The position numbers and the translations under genes were made by a program. Positions 17,572-28,300 of a stretch of DNA of 64,000 bases are shown in pieces; position 1 is the first letter of the stretch; each line of letters starts with the position of its first letter. The notes under the pieces were generated by a model. It was not told the DNA's origin and made no database searches. It saw only the letters and a list, made by a program, of their open reading frames with translations. Origin of the DNA: Effrenium voratum. Lineage: Eukaryota > Sar > Dinophyceae > Suessiales > Symbiodiniaceae. The stretch covers positions 491,435 through 555,434 of the forward strand of contig CAUJNA010000446.1 of NCBI GenBank assembly GCA_963377175.1, read 5' to 3'.

Positions 17572-18364
17572 AGTGCCAAGACACGAGATGGCACCCTGCA
17601 GGTAGCCAGCGTTGGCGCAAAGTGGAATGTGGCAGATCTTGGAACGAAAGCGCTGAGCAAGTGTCGTATCAAGTTTTTGCTGAGTCTTTTGAGTGTGCGA
17701 GATGAATGTCAAGATTATGCTTTGGTCGGCGAAGAAGAGGTAGAAGAGGAGTACGTGAAGCTGCGCCTCAAAGGTGCCATCCGCAGGATTGCTCATGAGG
17801 TGCAGGATGCAGATGGAGTTTCATGTACAAGAGCAAATCAGAGCGCAAAGAAGATTTTGCGGATTGGACTTGCAAGTTCCATGGTTAGTGGAGCAGCTGG
17901 CTCCAATGTGACAGACGCCTTGAGCCCGGAGCCCAATGACTTGAGCTATGTTTTGCATGATGTTGCATTTGTGCTGTGCGTGCTTACAGTTGTGATGTTC
18001 GTTTTGCTTGGCTCAGTGGGTTTTCAAATCCTGCAGAAGGCAATTGGTACAGAACTCACGTGCATCCCTTGCAGTGCAGTCAACAGAGGATGCAACAGCG
18101 GAGGCGAATTCAGTGTATGTTTGGGTGACGCTGTGCGGTCGCCACTTTCACAAGCGTACTTGCAAGTGGGTTACCAACAGAGAAGTGAGACGAGTGACTG
18201 AAGATCAAGCTTTGGCGGCTCACTACAAGGTATGTCACACATGCCATGCTCTTGGAAGCCAGCGCAGACGTACAACCACAAATGGTGTGTGGGAGAAATG
18301 GATGCCCGGTTTGCGACCACCTGCTTTAGTCGGGCATTGGTCAAAGGGCGAGAAGCAGCTTTAG
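17572..18364 (+). pseudogene. Copia pol C-terminal fragment (RNase H end, TM segment, Cys/His tail)
   Basis: The reading begins mid-gene at RDGTLQVASVGAKWNVADL followed by GTKALS, the end of copia RNase H (compare INSADIGTKALARAR in the element at 22.4-29.1 kb). An acidic stretch and a hydrophobic segment (VAFVLCVLTVVMFVLLGSVG) follow, which looks membrane-spanning. Near 18080 the coding shifts frame and gives a tail (VYVWVTLCGRHFHKRTC, later VCHTCHAL) like the H-x-C...CxxC tail of the other copia element. It is 5'-truncated and frameshifted; no LTR is seen. Confidence 0.65.
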
Positions 18365-18369
18365 GTTTC

Positions 18370-18860
18370 ACATGTTTTTGGCAGCTCTGAGAGCGGCCGG
18401 GTTCAGATGAATCCTCAACGCTTCGAGGCGGGGTGCTAAACATGTAATGCACCGTAGACCACTTGTGATACACATGTAGTTCATGATTAGGCGAACGACG
18501 TTTTCCGCTTTGTGTTGATCCATGCGAAACGGCATGTGCGAACTGTGAGCCCGTGCAGGCGTCTCGGATGAAAAAGTTTAGCACTGCAGCACCCTGGCCT
18601 GGGGCTCGAATCCAAGCATTGACATCTGAGAACAAGTGGTGACAAGTGGTGACAAGTGGTGACAAGTGGTGACAGGCCCCGCTTACCTTTTACCAGAGCC
18701 CTGGAAGACCGAAAAGAACGAGGTTTTCTGACCGAAAAGAACGAGGTTTCACAACTCCGAAAATTGGCCATTTGGTGCACTTTTTCCACCAAAAAGGCCC
18801 CGATGACAAGCGATGACAAGCAATGACAAGTTCAGCAGGTTGGCGTGTTAGGACCCTGTT
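18370..18860. repeat. GGTGACAAG-family repeat copy
   Basis: Four GTGGTGACAA copies run in tandem at 18636-18675. ACCGAAAAGAACGAGGTTT follows twice, then GCACTTTTTCCACCAAAAA, then GATGACAAGC repeats at 18800-18825. 18370-18630 shows no gene. Confidence 0.55.
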
Positions 18861-19600
18861 CTTGCAAAAAACGCACTTTTTTTTATAGGTGTGTAGGCCC
18901 CTCTTTCATACTACTGTTGGCCCCTCACCCAGCAACCCACACGCGGTTTGCAGCCCAAACATTCAGCTAGTTGTCAAGCTTTGTGTTCGTCTGTTTTCAC
19001 AACGCGCTCCTGCGTCTGTAAGACCTGAATGTTCTCAAGGTCCTGAACATTGGATCCGCTGGCAGCCATTGCAAGATCGCACTTTCGAGACAAACACAGA
19101 CCGCCTGTTGACATATCACGCAACTGGGCTTGTGTCGAGGCAACCCGCCAAACAACTCCTTTTTTACTGGTTTGCCCCTTCGGTTGAAATCTGATGTGTT
19201 TCCAGGCCGAGTACTTTCTGGTTCGCAAGAGAAGGAAAATTGCAAGTGCTAGCAAAAGCAGTAACGTTGTACGCTCTTTGTTTTCTTGCGCTTGCGACGC
19301 GTCGCGCGATCTTATTGATCTTCAGAAACATTGCCCGTCGCAACATGGCGGAGCGCCGGCGTCTCCCCGTCCCCCTGCGAGAAGCTTGTGCCCTCGGCAC
19401 GCGCGGCAAGGAGGAGAGCGAGGCGGTCATTGGCGTGTGAAGGCCTGAATCACGTCTTGCAAAATTGCGATTGATTGCGCATGAACACTTTTCTTCTACT
19501 TACTCAAAGCCGCATGGAATAGCGCCTTACCGCCGGCTTCGGGAACTTGATCTTTGTGTCGCACAGGCGTGCAGAGAATGTCAACCCCATGTAAACACAT
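18860..19600. other. Stretch with no recognised feature
   Basis: Short open frames occur on both strands, but none has recognisable motifs or extended codon bias. A + strand frame at 19240-19440 (ending RGKEESEAVIGV) is the only mildly protein-like one. Confidence 0.4.
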
Positions 19601-21620
19601 TTTGTTGTCCAGGTGAACGCGTGCGTGCTTGCGCAATTGTGTTGCGCGCATGTTTCTCCACATGTGCACATACGTGTGTTCCGTGTACACATATGCGTGT
19701 TCCAAGTCAGCGCAGAAGTTTGTTCTAGTTAAACATGTTTGTGTGACCCAGGTCTGCACCAGTGTTACGCGTAAACACAAATGCCTGTTTCAAGTGAGCG
19801 CATGTGTGGGTTCCAGGTGAACACGAATGTGCAGGTGGACAGAAATACTTTCAGACACACACACAAATATGTTCCAGATGTACGCGTGTGTGTGTGTGTG
19901 TGCACATGTTTGGAAACAGACGAACACCTGTGTGTCTGCGTGTTCCAGGCGAATATGTGTCACATGTGTGTGCCCAGGTGTACACATATGTGTGTTCACG
20001 TGTGCGCATATGCGTGTTGCACGTGTACACATGTGTGTGTTCACGTGTGTGTTCTTATGTGACTCGTGTGTGTGTGAGCTAGACACCTCACGGTGGCTGA
20101 GCCTGATTTTCACACCCATTATACTTTTCTTGGATGCATGAGCTGCCAGAAGCCCTCACGCATGGCCTTCTCTAAGACCCAGCAGTTCATCAACTTTGTC
20201 ACACTACTGCTGCTGCAACAACTGTCGGTATCGGACGCGTCTCCAGCATGTGCAGGCTTCATGTTAGCAAAAGCTTTCCGGCGCGTTGCGCTTCTTTCTC
20301 GCGCAGCTGCGCATTGTACTCTTTGTACCGGTTCAGTGAAGCATTTGCTTTCGCAGTGAAACGCGCAACCAATTCTTCCGTACGCTCCGTACAAGGCATC
20401 CCTGCCTTCTTGCGTTTGTCCAGCAAGTCGCATTCCATGGTAGCAAGCTGGCGCGACACGGTCAGCGCACTTTGCACGCCAGCGTAGGCTGTGTGTGAAT
20501 GCTGGCCCATGCGTGCCCAGACTGGTGTCCGTGTTTGCGTTCCAGGAGGAACGCATAAATGTGTGTGCTCACGTTCCCTTGTGCACATGTGTGTGTGTGT
20601 GTGTGTTCGCGTTTGCGCGTGTGGGTCTCCCACGTGAACAACATGTGTGTTCACGTGTGCGCACATGTGTGTTCTTATCAGACACGTGTAGTGAACACAT
20701 GTTTCTTTTCAGATGAACACTTGCGTGTGTGTTCCGGGTGCATATACGTATATGTGTGTGTTCACGTGTGCGCAATTGTTTGCAAATGTGTGTTCCACGT
20801 GTAGACGCATGTGTGTTCACGTGTGCGCACATGTGTGTTCCAATTGGACCCGTGTTTGCATTCCAGGAGAACACACGGTTGTTATCGGATGAGCGCACTG
20901 GTGTGTGTCCGGGTGCACATATATGTGAGTGTTCACGTGTGCACACATGTGTGTTCACGTGTACACATATGTGTTCCACATGTACGCGCATGTGTGTTCC
21001 ACTTGGACACGTTTGTTGGTGTTTCAGGTGGACAGATGTGTGTTCCACGTGAGCACGATACTATGTGCTAGGTGAGCTTTTTTTCATCTGACGACATATT
21101 TGCTCTCCAGGTGTGCGCATGTGTGTGCTCCAGAAAACGCATGATTGTTTTCGAGGTGCGCGCGTGTGTGTATGTGCGCTTTAGGCAAGCATTTATGTTT
21201 ACTCAAGCGTGTTCTACGTGTACTGGACACATATTTGTGTTCCAGTGGTTTACATATGTGTGTCCCACATGTACACAAATGTGCGCTTTAATCGCACGTG
21301 TTTGTGTTCCAGGTGAACACACGTGTGCACACATGTGTGTCTGAATTGGATACGTGTTTCATTGTGTTCCAAGTGAACACATGAGTGTTCCACGTGAACA
21401 TGTTAGCGTGTCGTAGGTGAACACATATGTGTGTTCAAGAAGCACACGTTGGTTTTCCAACTCAACACATGTATGCGTGTGCCACAGGTGAATGTATATG
21501 TGCGTGTTCACGGGCGCATCTGCGCGTGCCGCGTGTACCGTTTCAGTCGTATACAAATGTGTGTTCCACGTGTGCACACACATGTGTGTCTGAATTGGAC
21601 ATGTGTGTCTGAACTGTCCA
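19600..21620. repeat. TG/CA-rich degenerate minisatellite, Z-DNA prone
   Basis: About 1.6 kb in two blocks (19600-20085 and 20535-21620) is built from degenerate copies of TGTGTGTTCACGTGTGCGCA. Long alternating purine-pyrimidine runs and many CACGTG and ACATGT palindromes occur. Such DNA can adopt left-handed structure. The blocks are split by a distinct island at 20090-20490. Confidence 0.8.
20128..20483 (-). pseudogene. Coding-like island inside the TG-rich repeat (possible exon)
   Basis: On the minus strand the frame reads AYAGVQSALTVSRQLATM, then a Lys/Glu-rich helical stretch (RYKEYNAQLREKEAQRA) to a stop near 20259. An adjacent frame continues NMKPAHAGDASDTDS to GFWQLMHPRKV and a stop. 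The left edge follows CACACAG, an acceptor-like end, and the right edge is near AAAAGTATAAT. It may be one exon with a one-base frameshift, or two exons. No family is recognised. The flanking TG-rich DNA would then be intronic. Confidence 0.35.
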
Positions 21621-22315
21621 TGTGACCGCGCGCTTGAGCAGCCACAGTTGCGCTCACGCGCTCGCGCGCGTGCGCTCGCCCGCTATCGCACGCGCTTGCC
21701 CAACCTCAGTTCCTGCGCGGCGCTGAAGCGCGAAGCGCGCCAGCAACACACGTGCAGCAATGCAACGCGTGCCGGGTTTACGACTGCATCATTTTGATTC
21801 ATCCGTGTTGAAGCGCAGAAAGCCACAACTTGTTGGCATGTTTGTGCTTGCCCGTCAGTCCTTAACTGTTTGGGGTCTCTGTTGGTGTAATTGTTTACAT
21901 GCTTTCGGACACAGTGGCTTCGGATGCTTCCCTTTTGCTGCGCTGCAGGCGTACAGCAGGTGTGCGGTAATTACACCCGCAGTGCGCGAAGCGCACGCGC
22001 TGGTGCGCAAAAAGCACACACGCCAATTCTTGTGTGACTTTTATAAAGTTCAAGTCCGTCGGGTTTTTCAAAATCATTGCATCCTGCTGTGCACGTCCGC
22101 GCGCGCACCCGAACAAGATCATCAACTGGGTGCTCGGGATGGACTTTTTTCAACAGGCTCCATGAACACCGGTTTTGCATGAAATTCATGAATTGATGTG
22201 CCTTCATTGCAGAAACTCCAAGGGAAAATGGGGAAAAACACGCGGAACCCCTCTTGATTTGCGTCGCCCTTGGGAGAAATCTGAGAATTGCTAAGCGGGG
22301 GCGGCCAAACAAGGC
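21620..22315. other. Left flank of the copia insertion
   Basis: No intact gene. A CGCG-rich stretch (21630-21740) is followed by plain DNA. An acceptor-like TTCATTGCAG at about 22203-22212 precedes a short frame (KLQGKMGKNTRN). The last bases before the LTR (CCAAACAAGGCGAAGA) can be read as part of a Lys/Arg-rich exon that resumes at 29152; see the SAM gene. Confidence 0.35.
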
Positions 22316-22320
22316 GAAGA

Positions 22321-22444
22321 TGTCGAGCGGGCAACGGTTCTTTTACCTCCAGTAAAGTTGGAGCCTGTATGGCAATCGGTTTCATGAAATGTCAATGCGT
22401 GCATCATGCTGTGGGTGTGATTGAATCCAAATGCTAGTCTGACA
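22321..22444 (-). repeat. 3' LTR of copia element
   Basis: 124 bp. The pol stop codon TAG (22434-22436) lies 9 nt inside its edge. It also carries a second copy of the gag start, which reads out into flanking DNA as a meaningless frame to 22122. Confidence 0.93.
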
Positions 22445-24284
22445 TGCTGCCTTCATACCCACAGCATTTGGCACAATGTCCAAGCGCCCGCCCACCTTTG
22501 TAGTGGGGGCACTTTTCGTGCGTGTGGAAAACGGTGCCCGTTGGCGTGATCCGGATTGTCTTGTGCCGGAGTCTGGCCTGCTTAGGCCTTCGTGCCTCGC
22601 TCACCTCCGGCTCGCTGTCCTCAAATTCCCGGGCCGTTGCCTTCTCGGGCATCCGCTTGATCTCCTTCTTGATCCACATGATGAAGGAGAGCCATAGCCA
22701 CCTGACCAGGCTCAAGGCTCCAATGCCGGCCAAAATGGCCAGCAACATCCAACTCCAGTCTTCACTCCCCGCTCCATCGGGCTCTTCCTCCTCCTTAGCT
22801 CCGTTGGCTGAAACCAAGTTGGCAAAAGCCACCACCAGAGCCATGCGGTACTCGCCTTTCAAGGTGCCCAGGATTTTCTTGGCACCCTTGTCTGCCATCA
22901 TCTTGCGTTCGATCTCGTGGAATTCGTCCTCTCCAATCTCGCGGTTGTCCTCATCAACCATGTTCAGCATGAACATGAGCCCGCGCATTCTAGCGCGTGC
23001 CAGGGCCTTGGTGCCAATGTCCGCGCTGTTGATGCTCGTCGGGATGGCCGTCACCCTGATCACCTTCTCGTGGCACTTCTGCTGCAGCCACATCATGACT
23101 GCATCGAGGTGACGCGTCCTGCCAATCCCAACACGGCTGCACATTCCCCTGGCGGCACTGCTGTCTGACCTGCACACCAGGGCTGGTGTGTGTCCCCTGA
23201 TGAAGGACCACACATGCCGAAGGAAAAGTCCTTCGCTGCATCCTGACACCATGGCCACGTACTCGCTCTCACCACTTGACAGTGAGATGCTCTTCTGACT
23301 TCTCACTCTGCTTTCCATGAGGTTGCCATCGAGGAACACCTGGAAGCTCGTGATGCTCTTCCTGGAGTTCTGATCTCCGGCGTAGTCGCTATCCGTCACG
23401 ATCTCCAGCAAGTGCACTTTCTTCACCTCCACATCCTGCATTTCTCTCATGTCCAGCATGGACTTCCCGCACCTGCTGCTTTTGATGAGTAAGCCGTAGA
23501 ACTCCGTGGCCACCAAGTAGCTTGCCAAGTGCTCTGCATGCCTCCACGCCGTCCTCGTAGGCTTTGACATCCATGCCGCCAAGGCATTGATGGCATGTTG
23601 GCAGTCAGGCCGTTCACCTCCAATGTACAGCATCTTCCCCACGATCGACCTGAATTGCGACGTTTCCACCTCCGACAGTTCTGCACTGCCATCTCTTTTC
23701 CCAAGGTCGCTCCTCGCGGGGGTCTTCTTGTAGTTGCCAATCTTAATGTCGGCCTTCTGCGCTATGTCTTCGATGTGCTTGGGGTCTGGCCTGATCACAA
23801 AGCCCTTGTTGGTCCGGTCAATCTTCCTCTTGAGGTACTCGAAGCTCTCGCCAATGTCGAATGGCCCTTGCACTTCACATTTCCAGTCCTTGTCATTCAG
23901 GAACTCCATGAACTCCCTCCTTTTCTCCTCAGTGCCGACCATCAGGAGGTCGTCCACGTGCAAGCTTATGTAGAGCTCCCTGTTCAGCTTCATCAGGGTA
24001 GGCTGCATCACGTCGTCCTCCATGCCGAACTCACGTGCAGCATCCCTGAAGTGGATATACCACCTGTTCGCTGCGGTCCTCTGCCCCGGAAGGCACCTCA
24101 CCAGCTTATATCTCTTTCCTCTGTAGGTCACCGATGCTCTCTCATCCTCCGGCTGAGGCACCATCAAGAAAGCATCCTTGACATCGATGACCTGGACTCC
24201 GTAGTGATCGGGGCAGCAGGCCGCCAGGTGCAATAGCATCCTCGGGATCGCCATCAGTCGTGGGGGCGAAAGAGTCCTCCACAT
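22434..24284 (-). CDS. Copia RT, RNase H, membrane segment and Cys/His tail
   Basis: 616 codons. RT motif A is VIDVKDAF (D34) and motif C is LHVDDLL (about residue 113). RNase H has TDSDYAGD, SSGESEYVA and CRSDSSAARG, with INSADIGTKAL at its end. The protein does not stop there. An acidic helix, a strongly hydrophobic stretch (WMLLAILAGIGALSLVRWL, then LSFIMW) and a tail with FHTHEKC and CAKCCG follow, resembling a membrane anchor plus a zinc site. A related tail occurs at 17.6-18.4 kb. The stop lies inside the 3' LTR. Confidence 0.92.
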   Translation of the reverse strand: MWRTLSPPRLMAIPRMLLHLAACCPDHYGVQVIDVKDAFLMVPQPEDERASVTYRGKRYKLVRCLPGQRTAANRWYIHFRDAAREFGMEDDVMQPTLMKLNRELYISLHVDDLLMVGTEEKRREFMEFLNDKDWKCEVQGPFDIGESFEYLKRKIDRTNKGFVIRPDPKHIEDIAQKADIKIGNYKKTPARSDLGKRDGSAELSEVETSQFRSIVGKMLYIGGERPDCQHAINALAAWMSKPTRTAWRHAEHLASYLVATEFYGLLIKSSRCGKSMLDMREMQDVEVKKVHLLEIVTDSDYAGDQNSRKSITSFQVFLDGNLMESRVRSQKSISLSSGESEYVAMVSGCSEGLFLRHVWSFIRGHTPALVCRSDSSAARGMCSRVGIGRTRHLDAVMMWLQQKCHEKVIRVTAIPTSINSADIGTKALARARMRGLMFMLNMVDEDNREIGEDEFHEIERKMMADKGAKKILGTLKGEYRMALVVAFANLVSANGAKEEEEPDGAGSEDWSWMLLAILAGIGALSLVRWLWLSFIMWIKKEIKRMPEKATAREFEDSEPEVSEARRPKQARLRHKTIRITPTGTVFHTHEKCPHYKGGRALGHCAKCCGYEGSMSD

Positions 24285-25380
24285 CTATGCTCCACCGGAA
24301 TTGCCTGGCGACCAATCTGGCTCTTCTGAACCAACCGCCTTTCTCCTCTCTCTTCTTCCAAGTGATGACCATCTTGGTGGTGATATCGTTGTAGTCATTC
24401 TCCTCATGTGGCTGCAGCTCAATCAAGGCAGGCATCGCCTTAAGCCTCGATATCTCTTCCTCCTCGGCTTTCACATCCATCCTTTGAATCTCCTCCTGGT
24501 CGAAATCCATGACCTGCAGCTCATCATCCACCGTCTCCAAACCGTCGGGGTCTTCTGGTCCCCAATCATTCATATCGAGCTCGCCTATGTTCTCGATCTC
24601 ATCCCAGGCATTGCTATCTCCATGGGGCATCACCGTGATCTCGTTGATGCTAAACTCATCAACTCCTCTCTTCTTTGCCGGTGATTCCTCCTCACTGAGA
24701 TCCTCACCTGGCCTTCGAGCTCCATGGAATGCTGCCTCCTCTGATCTCCTCATGGCTTTCGCCCTTCTTGCGCTCTCTTCCTCCTCTTCCTGTTTCCTTC
24801 CTCCAGGATCACTCATCACCGCTGTTGGGGGTGGAGGCATCTGCCTCAACACCCAGGGCTCTGGTCGAGCTGCTGCTGTTGCTGCTTCTGCTGATGCTAG
24901 TGCCGATGAGCTTGATGTGGCTGTTGGGTCGCCTTCCTCATTGGGCTCCTCGGCTTTCCTCTTCTCTGCAAACCTCGGGGTGATCAGCCCAGTTTTGGCT
25001 GGGGTTTGTCCTCCTCCGAAGAGTCCTGGGGTAGCTAGCCCAAGAGCCACGGCCATCCCAGCTTCTCGCGCCTGTCGCTCAGCAGAAGCCTCCTTTGCCT
25101 TCTTCTCCTCTATCTGCTCCTCAGCCTTGTCCAGCTCGATCTTCTCGCCTTCTTCTGCCTCATCAGCTGCTGATGCGATCCTCTTTCGTGGTCCTGTCTT
25201 CTTCATGAGCACCCCGGAGGCGGAGTAGTTCCAGGGCAGTCCCTTCACAATCACCAGGTCAGTGCCGATGAACTGATCCGGGATCCGCTTCACAGTCCTT
25301 GACTCCACAGCACCGCCTGGTGTGAGTACGATGTGGGCTCGCCCTTGAATGCCGTGAGATGGCGTACATGACACTCTCAC
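24142..25380 (-). CDS. Copia integrase C-terminus, linker and start of RT
   Basis: 412 codons. It begins HGIQGRAHIVLTPGG, continuous in sense with the integrase C-terminal region. A long Lys/Glu/Ala-rich acidic linker follows, and the end reads FRRARLVARQFRWSIDVED, the first conserved block of copia RT. The RT then continues in the +1 frame. A run of five C near 24272-24276 is the likely place of the indel. Confidence 0.85.
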   Translation of the reverse strand: MRVSCTPSHGIQGRAHIVLTPGGAVESRTVKRIPDQFIGTDLVIVKGLPWNYSASGVLMKKTGPRKRIASAADEAEEGEKIELDKAEEQIEEKKAKEASAERQAREAGMAVALGLATPGLFGGGQTPAKTGLITPRFAEKRKAEEPNEEGDPTATSSSSALASAEAATAAARPEPWVLRQMPPPPTAVMSDPGGRKQEEEEESARRAKAMRRSEEAAFHGARRPGEDLSEEESPAKKRGVDEFSINEITVMPHGDSNAWDEIENIGELDMNDWGPEDPDGLETVDDELQVMDFDQEEIQRMDVKAEEEEISRLKAMPALIELQPHEENDYNDITTKMVITWKKREEKGGWFRRARLVARQFRWSIDVEDSFAPTTDGDPEDAIAPGGLLPRSLRSPGHRCQGCFLDGASAGG

Positions 25381-28300
25381 CGAACAGGCAGATTTTGCCT
25401 TGGTACCTTCTTCCTGACCACACCTCGAAGCTCGTCCTCCGTTCCTTCTCCAGCACGCGGTACCGGTTGATCAGCCATGAAGCATGTCTAAAGCTCCATG
25501 GGTAGACGTGCGAGTTGCCCAAAATCGTCACCTGGGCCTGCTCCTCCGCGTAGTACCTGAGGCAATTTGCCAGCCTTCTCACACTCTGCACTGTCCTCTC
25601 TGCTTGCCCGTTCGAGGCATGTTGCTGCACTCCTGAGATGCGGATCTCGGTTTCCAGGCCTAGGTTGGCCCTGCAATGCTGAACAGCTCGAAGAAGCTGC
25701 TTTGTTGACCTCTCCCCGTCGCTCTGATAAATCACGGGGTCTCCTCCAGCCACCTGCATGCCAAATCTGACCAGCTCCTCCACCATCAACTTGAGGTTGG
25801 GGGCTCCTTTGCTCAGCACAGGCACTGCGTGAACCGCCTTCGTGTGATGATCAGCGATATGCAACACAGTGCCATACTGATCGTCCGCATCTCTCACCTC
25901 CTCTGGGCTTCTCTCGTTGCCGTAGTCGTCCACGTAGGTGTAGCCAAAGTCGAAACTGATCACCGTTTTGTTGCTCTCCACGTCCTTCCGGGCGTCTCTC
26001 CTGTGGACTTCCTCCTTTGCTCGCGTGCTGAGGCAGGCCTGGCACCAACCGGCGAAAGGGTAGTGCGTGAGGTTGTGTTCGTTCTGCTGCTCCAGGGATG
26101 GCCTCTTTGGAATGCCCAAAGACACAGGTTTCCGCTCCTTCTCGCGGTACAGCTTTTTCGCAATCTCTGTCTGCATCTTGGCCTCGAGGTCCATCCTGAA
26201 GTTTTCCCGCCTCATGAGCAGCTTGGACTTGCTCCCTGAGGTAGGCAGGCCATGCCTCTCACATCCTTCTCGCAGTTCCTTCAGGGAGTTGTCGAGGCTG
26301 TACCTGATTGCATCCATTTCCACCTCCTTGCGCTGTCCAGCGCGCTCCTCAGCTGCTGCCTCATCCTCATGACCTTCTGCTGGCGCTTCTCGCATCAGCT
26401 CCTCATTTCCAACTCCGACTTCCTCATCTGACCAGCCCAGCTCATCTGATTGGAGCTCCCTGAACGTAGTGGGGAATGGTGCCACCGGGACTTCTGAGTC
26501 CACCTCGAAGTAGTCCTTCATCTTCGCCGGGGCCACCACGGTGATGGTCCTTTGCGGATCTTCTGTGGGGCCAAAACGCCTGAACGCCATGTTCCCCAGC
26601 TCCGTGTAGTCGCTCACGTTCTCGACCTGCATCCACTTGCCATCCTTGGTCTTCATGAAGGTCATCCTCGCCTTCCACTCAAAGGTGCCTGACGGGTCCA
26701 GCAGCTGTGTGGCCACCGGATCACTGTAGGCCGCCAGGCCATTTGGCAATACGTGCCAGCCGGGGGTCTTCTCCAGCTCCTTGAAGCTCGCTCCCAGGAA
26801 GCCCTCGAGCGCACAAACCTCCACCGTGTTCCATTCCTCCTCGTGCTGGTTGTCCTCAGTCTCCACCGAGCAGATCTCAGCCACGACCTGTAGGCTGTTC
26901 TTCCTCATCTCCAATGGGATCTCCACCCCTTGCTTGTGCCAGAGGTTCAGCCCATCCTCACTTCTTCTCATCTCCCAGCCACTGCGAAGGAGACGTCCAG
27001 CGCATAGGATGGGGTGTTTCACCTTTCCAACGATGAACTTCTCCACAAAGTTCACCGGGATGCCGTCCTTGCCCATCATGGCGAAATTCACCTTTCCCGT
27101 TCCGCTCTGCTGGATGATGTTGCCCTGAGCGTCCTTCATGATGATTTGTCTTCCACCACCATGGGCTTCTTCTCCAACTCCAGCAAACTCCTCCGGTAAG
27201 ACTGAAATGTCCGCTCCGGAGTCCACCGTCATCACCACCTTGGACCATCCATGATCCATCTCTTCGTCCATCACCATGTTCACCTGGTAGGTCTCGTCTT
27301 CCGTCTCGAAGTTATCGTCCTGCAAGTCCATAGCCACCACCGTGGCCTTTCCAATCTCCTCCACCACGGGCTCGTAGGCATCGTAGTATGGCCCAGCGTT
27401 CTCGCCCTTTACCATCAGCACCGAGTAGCTCTCGTCATCAATTTCCTGGATCATCCCCAGGAACTCGTCTTCTCCGGCAGTGAGGTCAAACATCCTCGTC
27501 TCATTCATGTCGGGTGGCGTGACCAGCCTGATCATCCTGACGGTTGCTGTGCCTGCTGATGAGCTCGCCGCACTTGTTGCTCCACCTGACGTAGATCCAC
27601 CTCCGGTAGTACCCGATGCCAGCGGCGAAGCAGGATAGTTGGTCCAATCTCCTTCCACCTGGTTGATGTTCCTTGGGGCCCAGCACTCTCTGGATCTGTG
27701 GCCTGGCTTTCCACAGTTCCAGCATTGCTCCTTGACTTTGCCCTTGCCTCGGTCCTGCTTGCCTTTGGCTTTGGACTTGCCCTTCTCATCTTTGGACTTG
27801 CCCTTGACCCTGAAGTCGTTGTAGCTTTGTCCCTTCTTGGACTTACCCTTGCCGTACTTGCCCTTTCCGTCCTTTCCTTTGCCCTTCTTGCCCTTCTGAT
27901 AGCCGCCGATGTAGTCCACATCCATTGGGGTTGGACCCTCCATGCTTGTCTGACTGGGCAAGCCGAGCACATTTTCTGTGCTCCATTTCGTAGTGATCGC
28001 CTCGTATTGTTCGATCCTTCCCTTCAGCGACTCAAACGTCGTCTCCTCGCTCACCATCATCTGCAGTTGCGTCCTCACACCAACAGGGCAGGCGGAAAGG
28101 ATTGATGCAACCTTCAAGTCCTCAGGGTACACCTGAGATGAGACCCTCTCGTACTCCCTGACCAGGGCTTCGTAGGCCGGGAGCTGTTCCATGATGGACT
28201 TGTTCGGGGCGAAGGTGATCCTCGACAGTTGGGTCATCAAAGCCAATGCCCTCTGCCTTGTGCTCGGCTGCATGTCTCTCAGCAGCAGCCTCCACGCTTC

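Noticed and set aside
19781..20082. Cys/Val/His-rich frames in the TG-rich repeat
   Set aside because: Alternating TGTGTG and CACGTG give Cys-Val-like frames on both strands by composition alone.
24509..25228. Plus-strand frame of 239 codons, Ser/Pro/Leu-rich
   Set aside because: It is the mirror of the Glu/Ala/Lys-rich copia linker on the minus strand.
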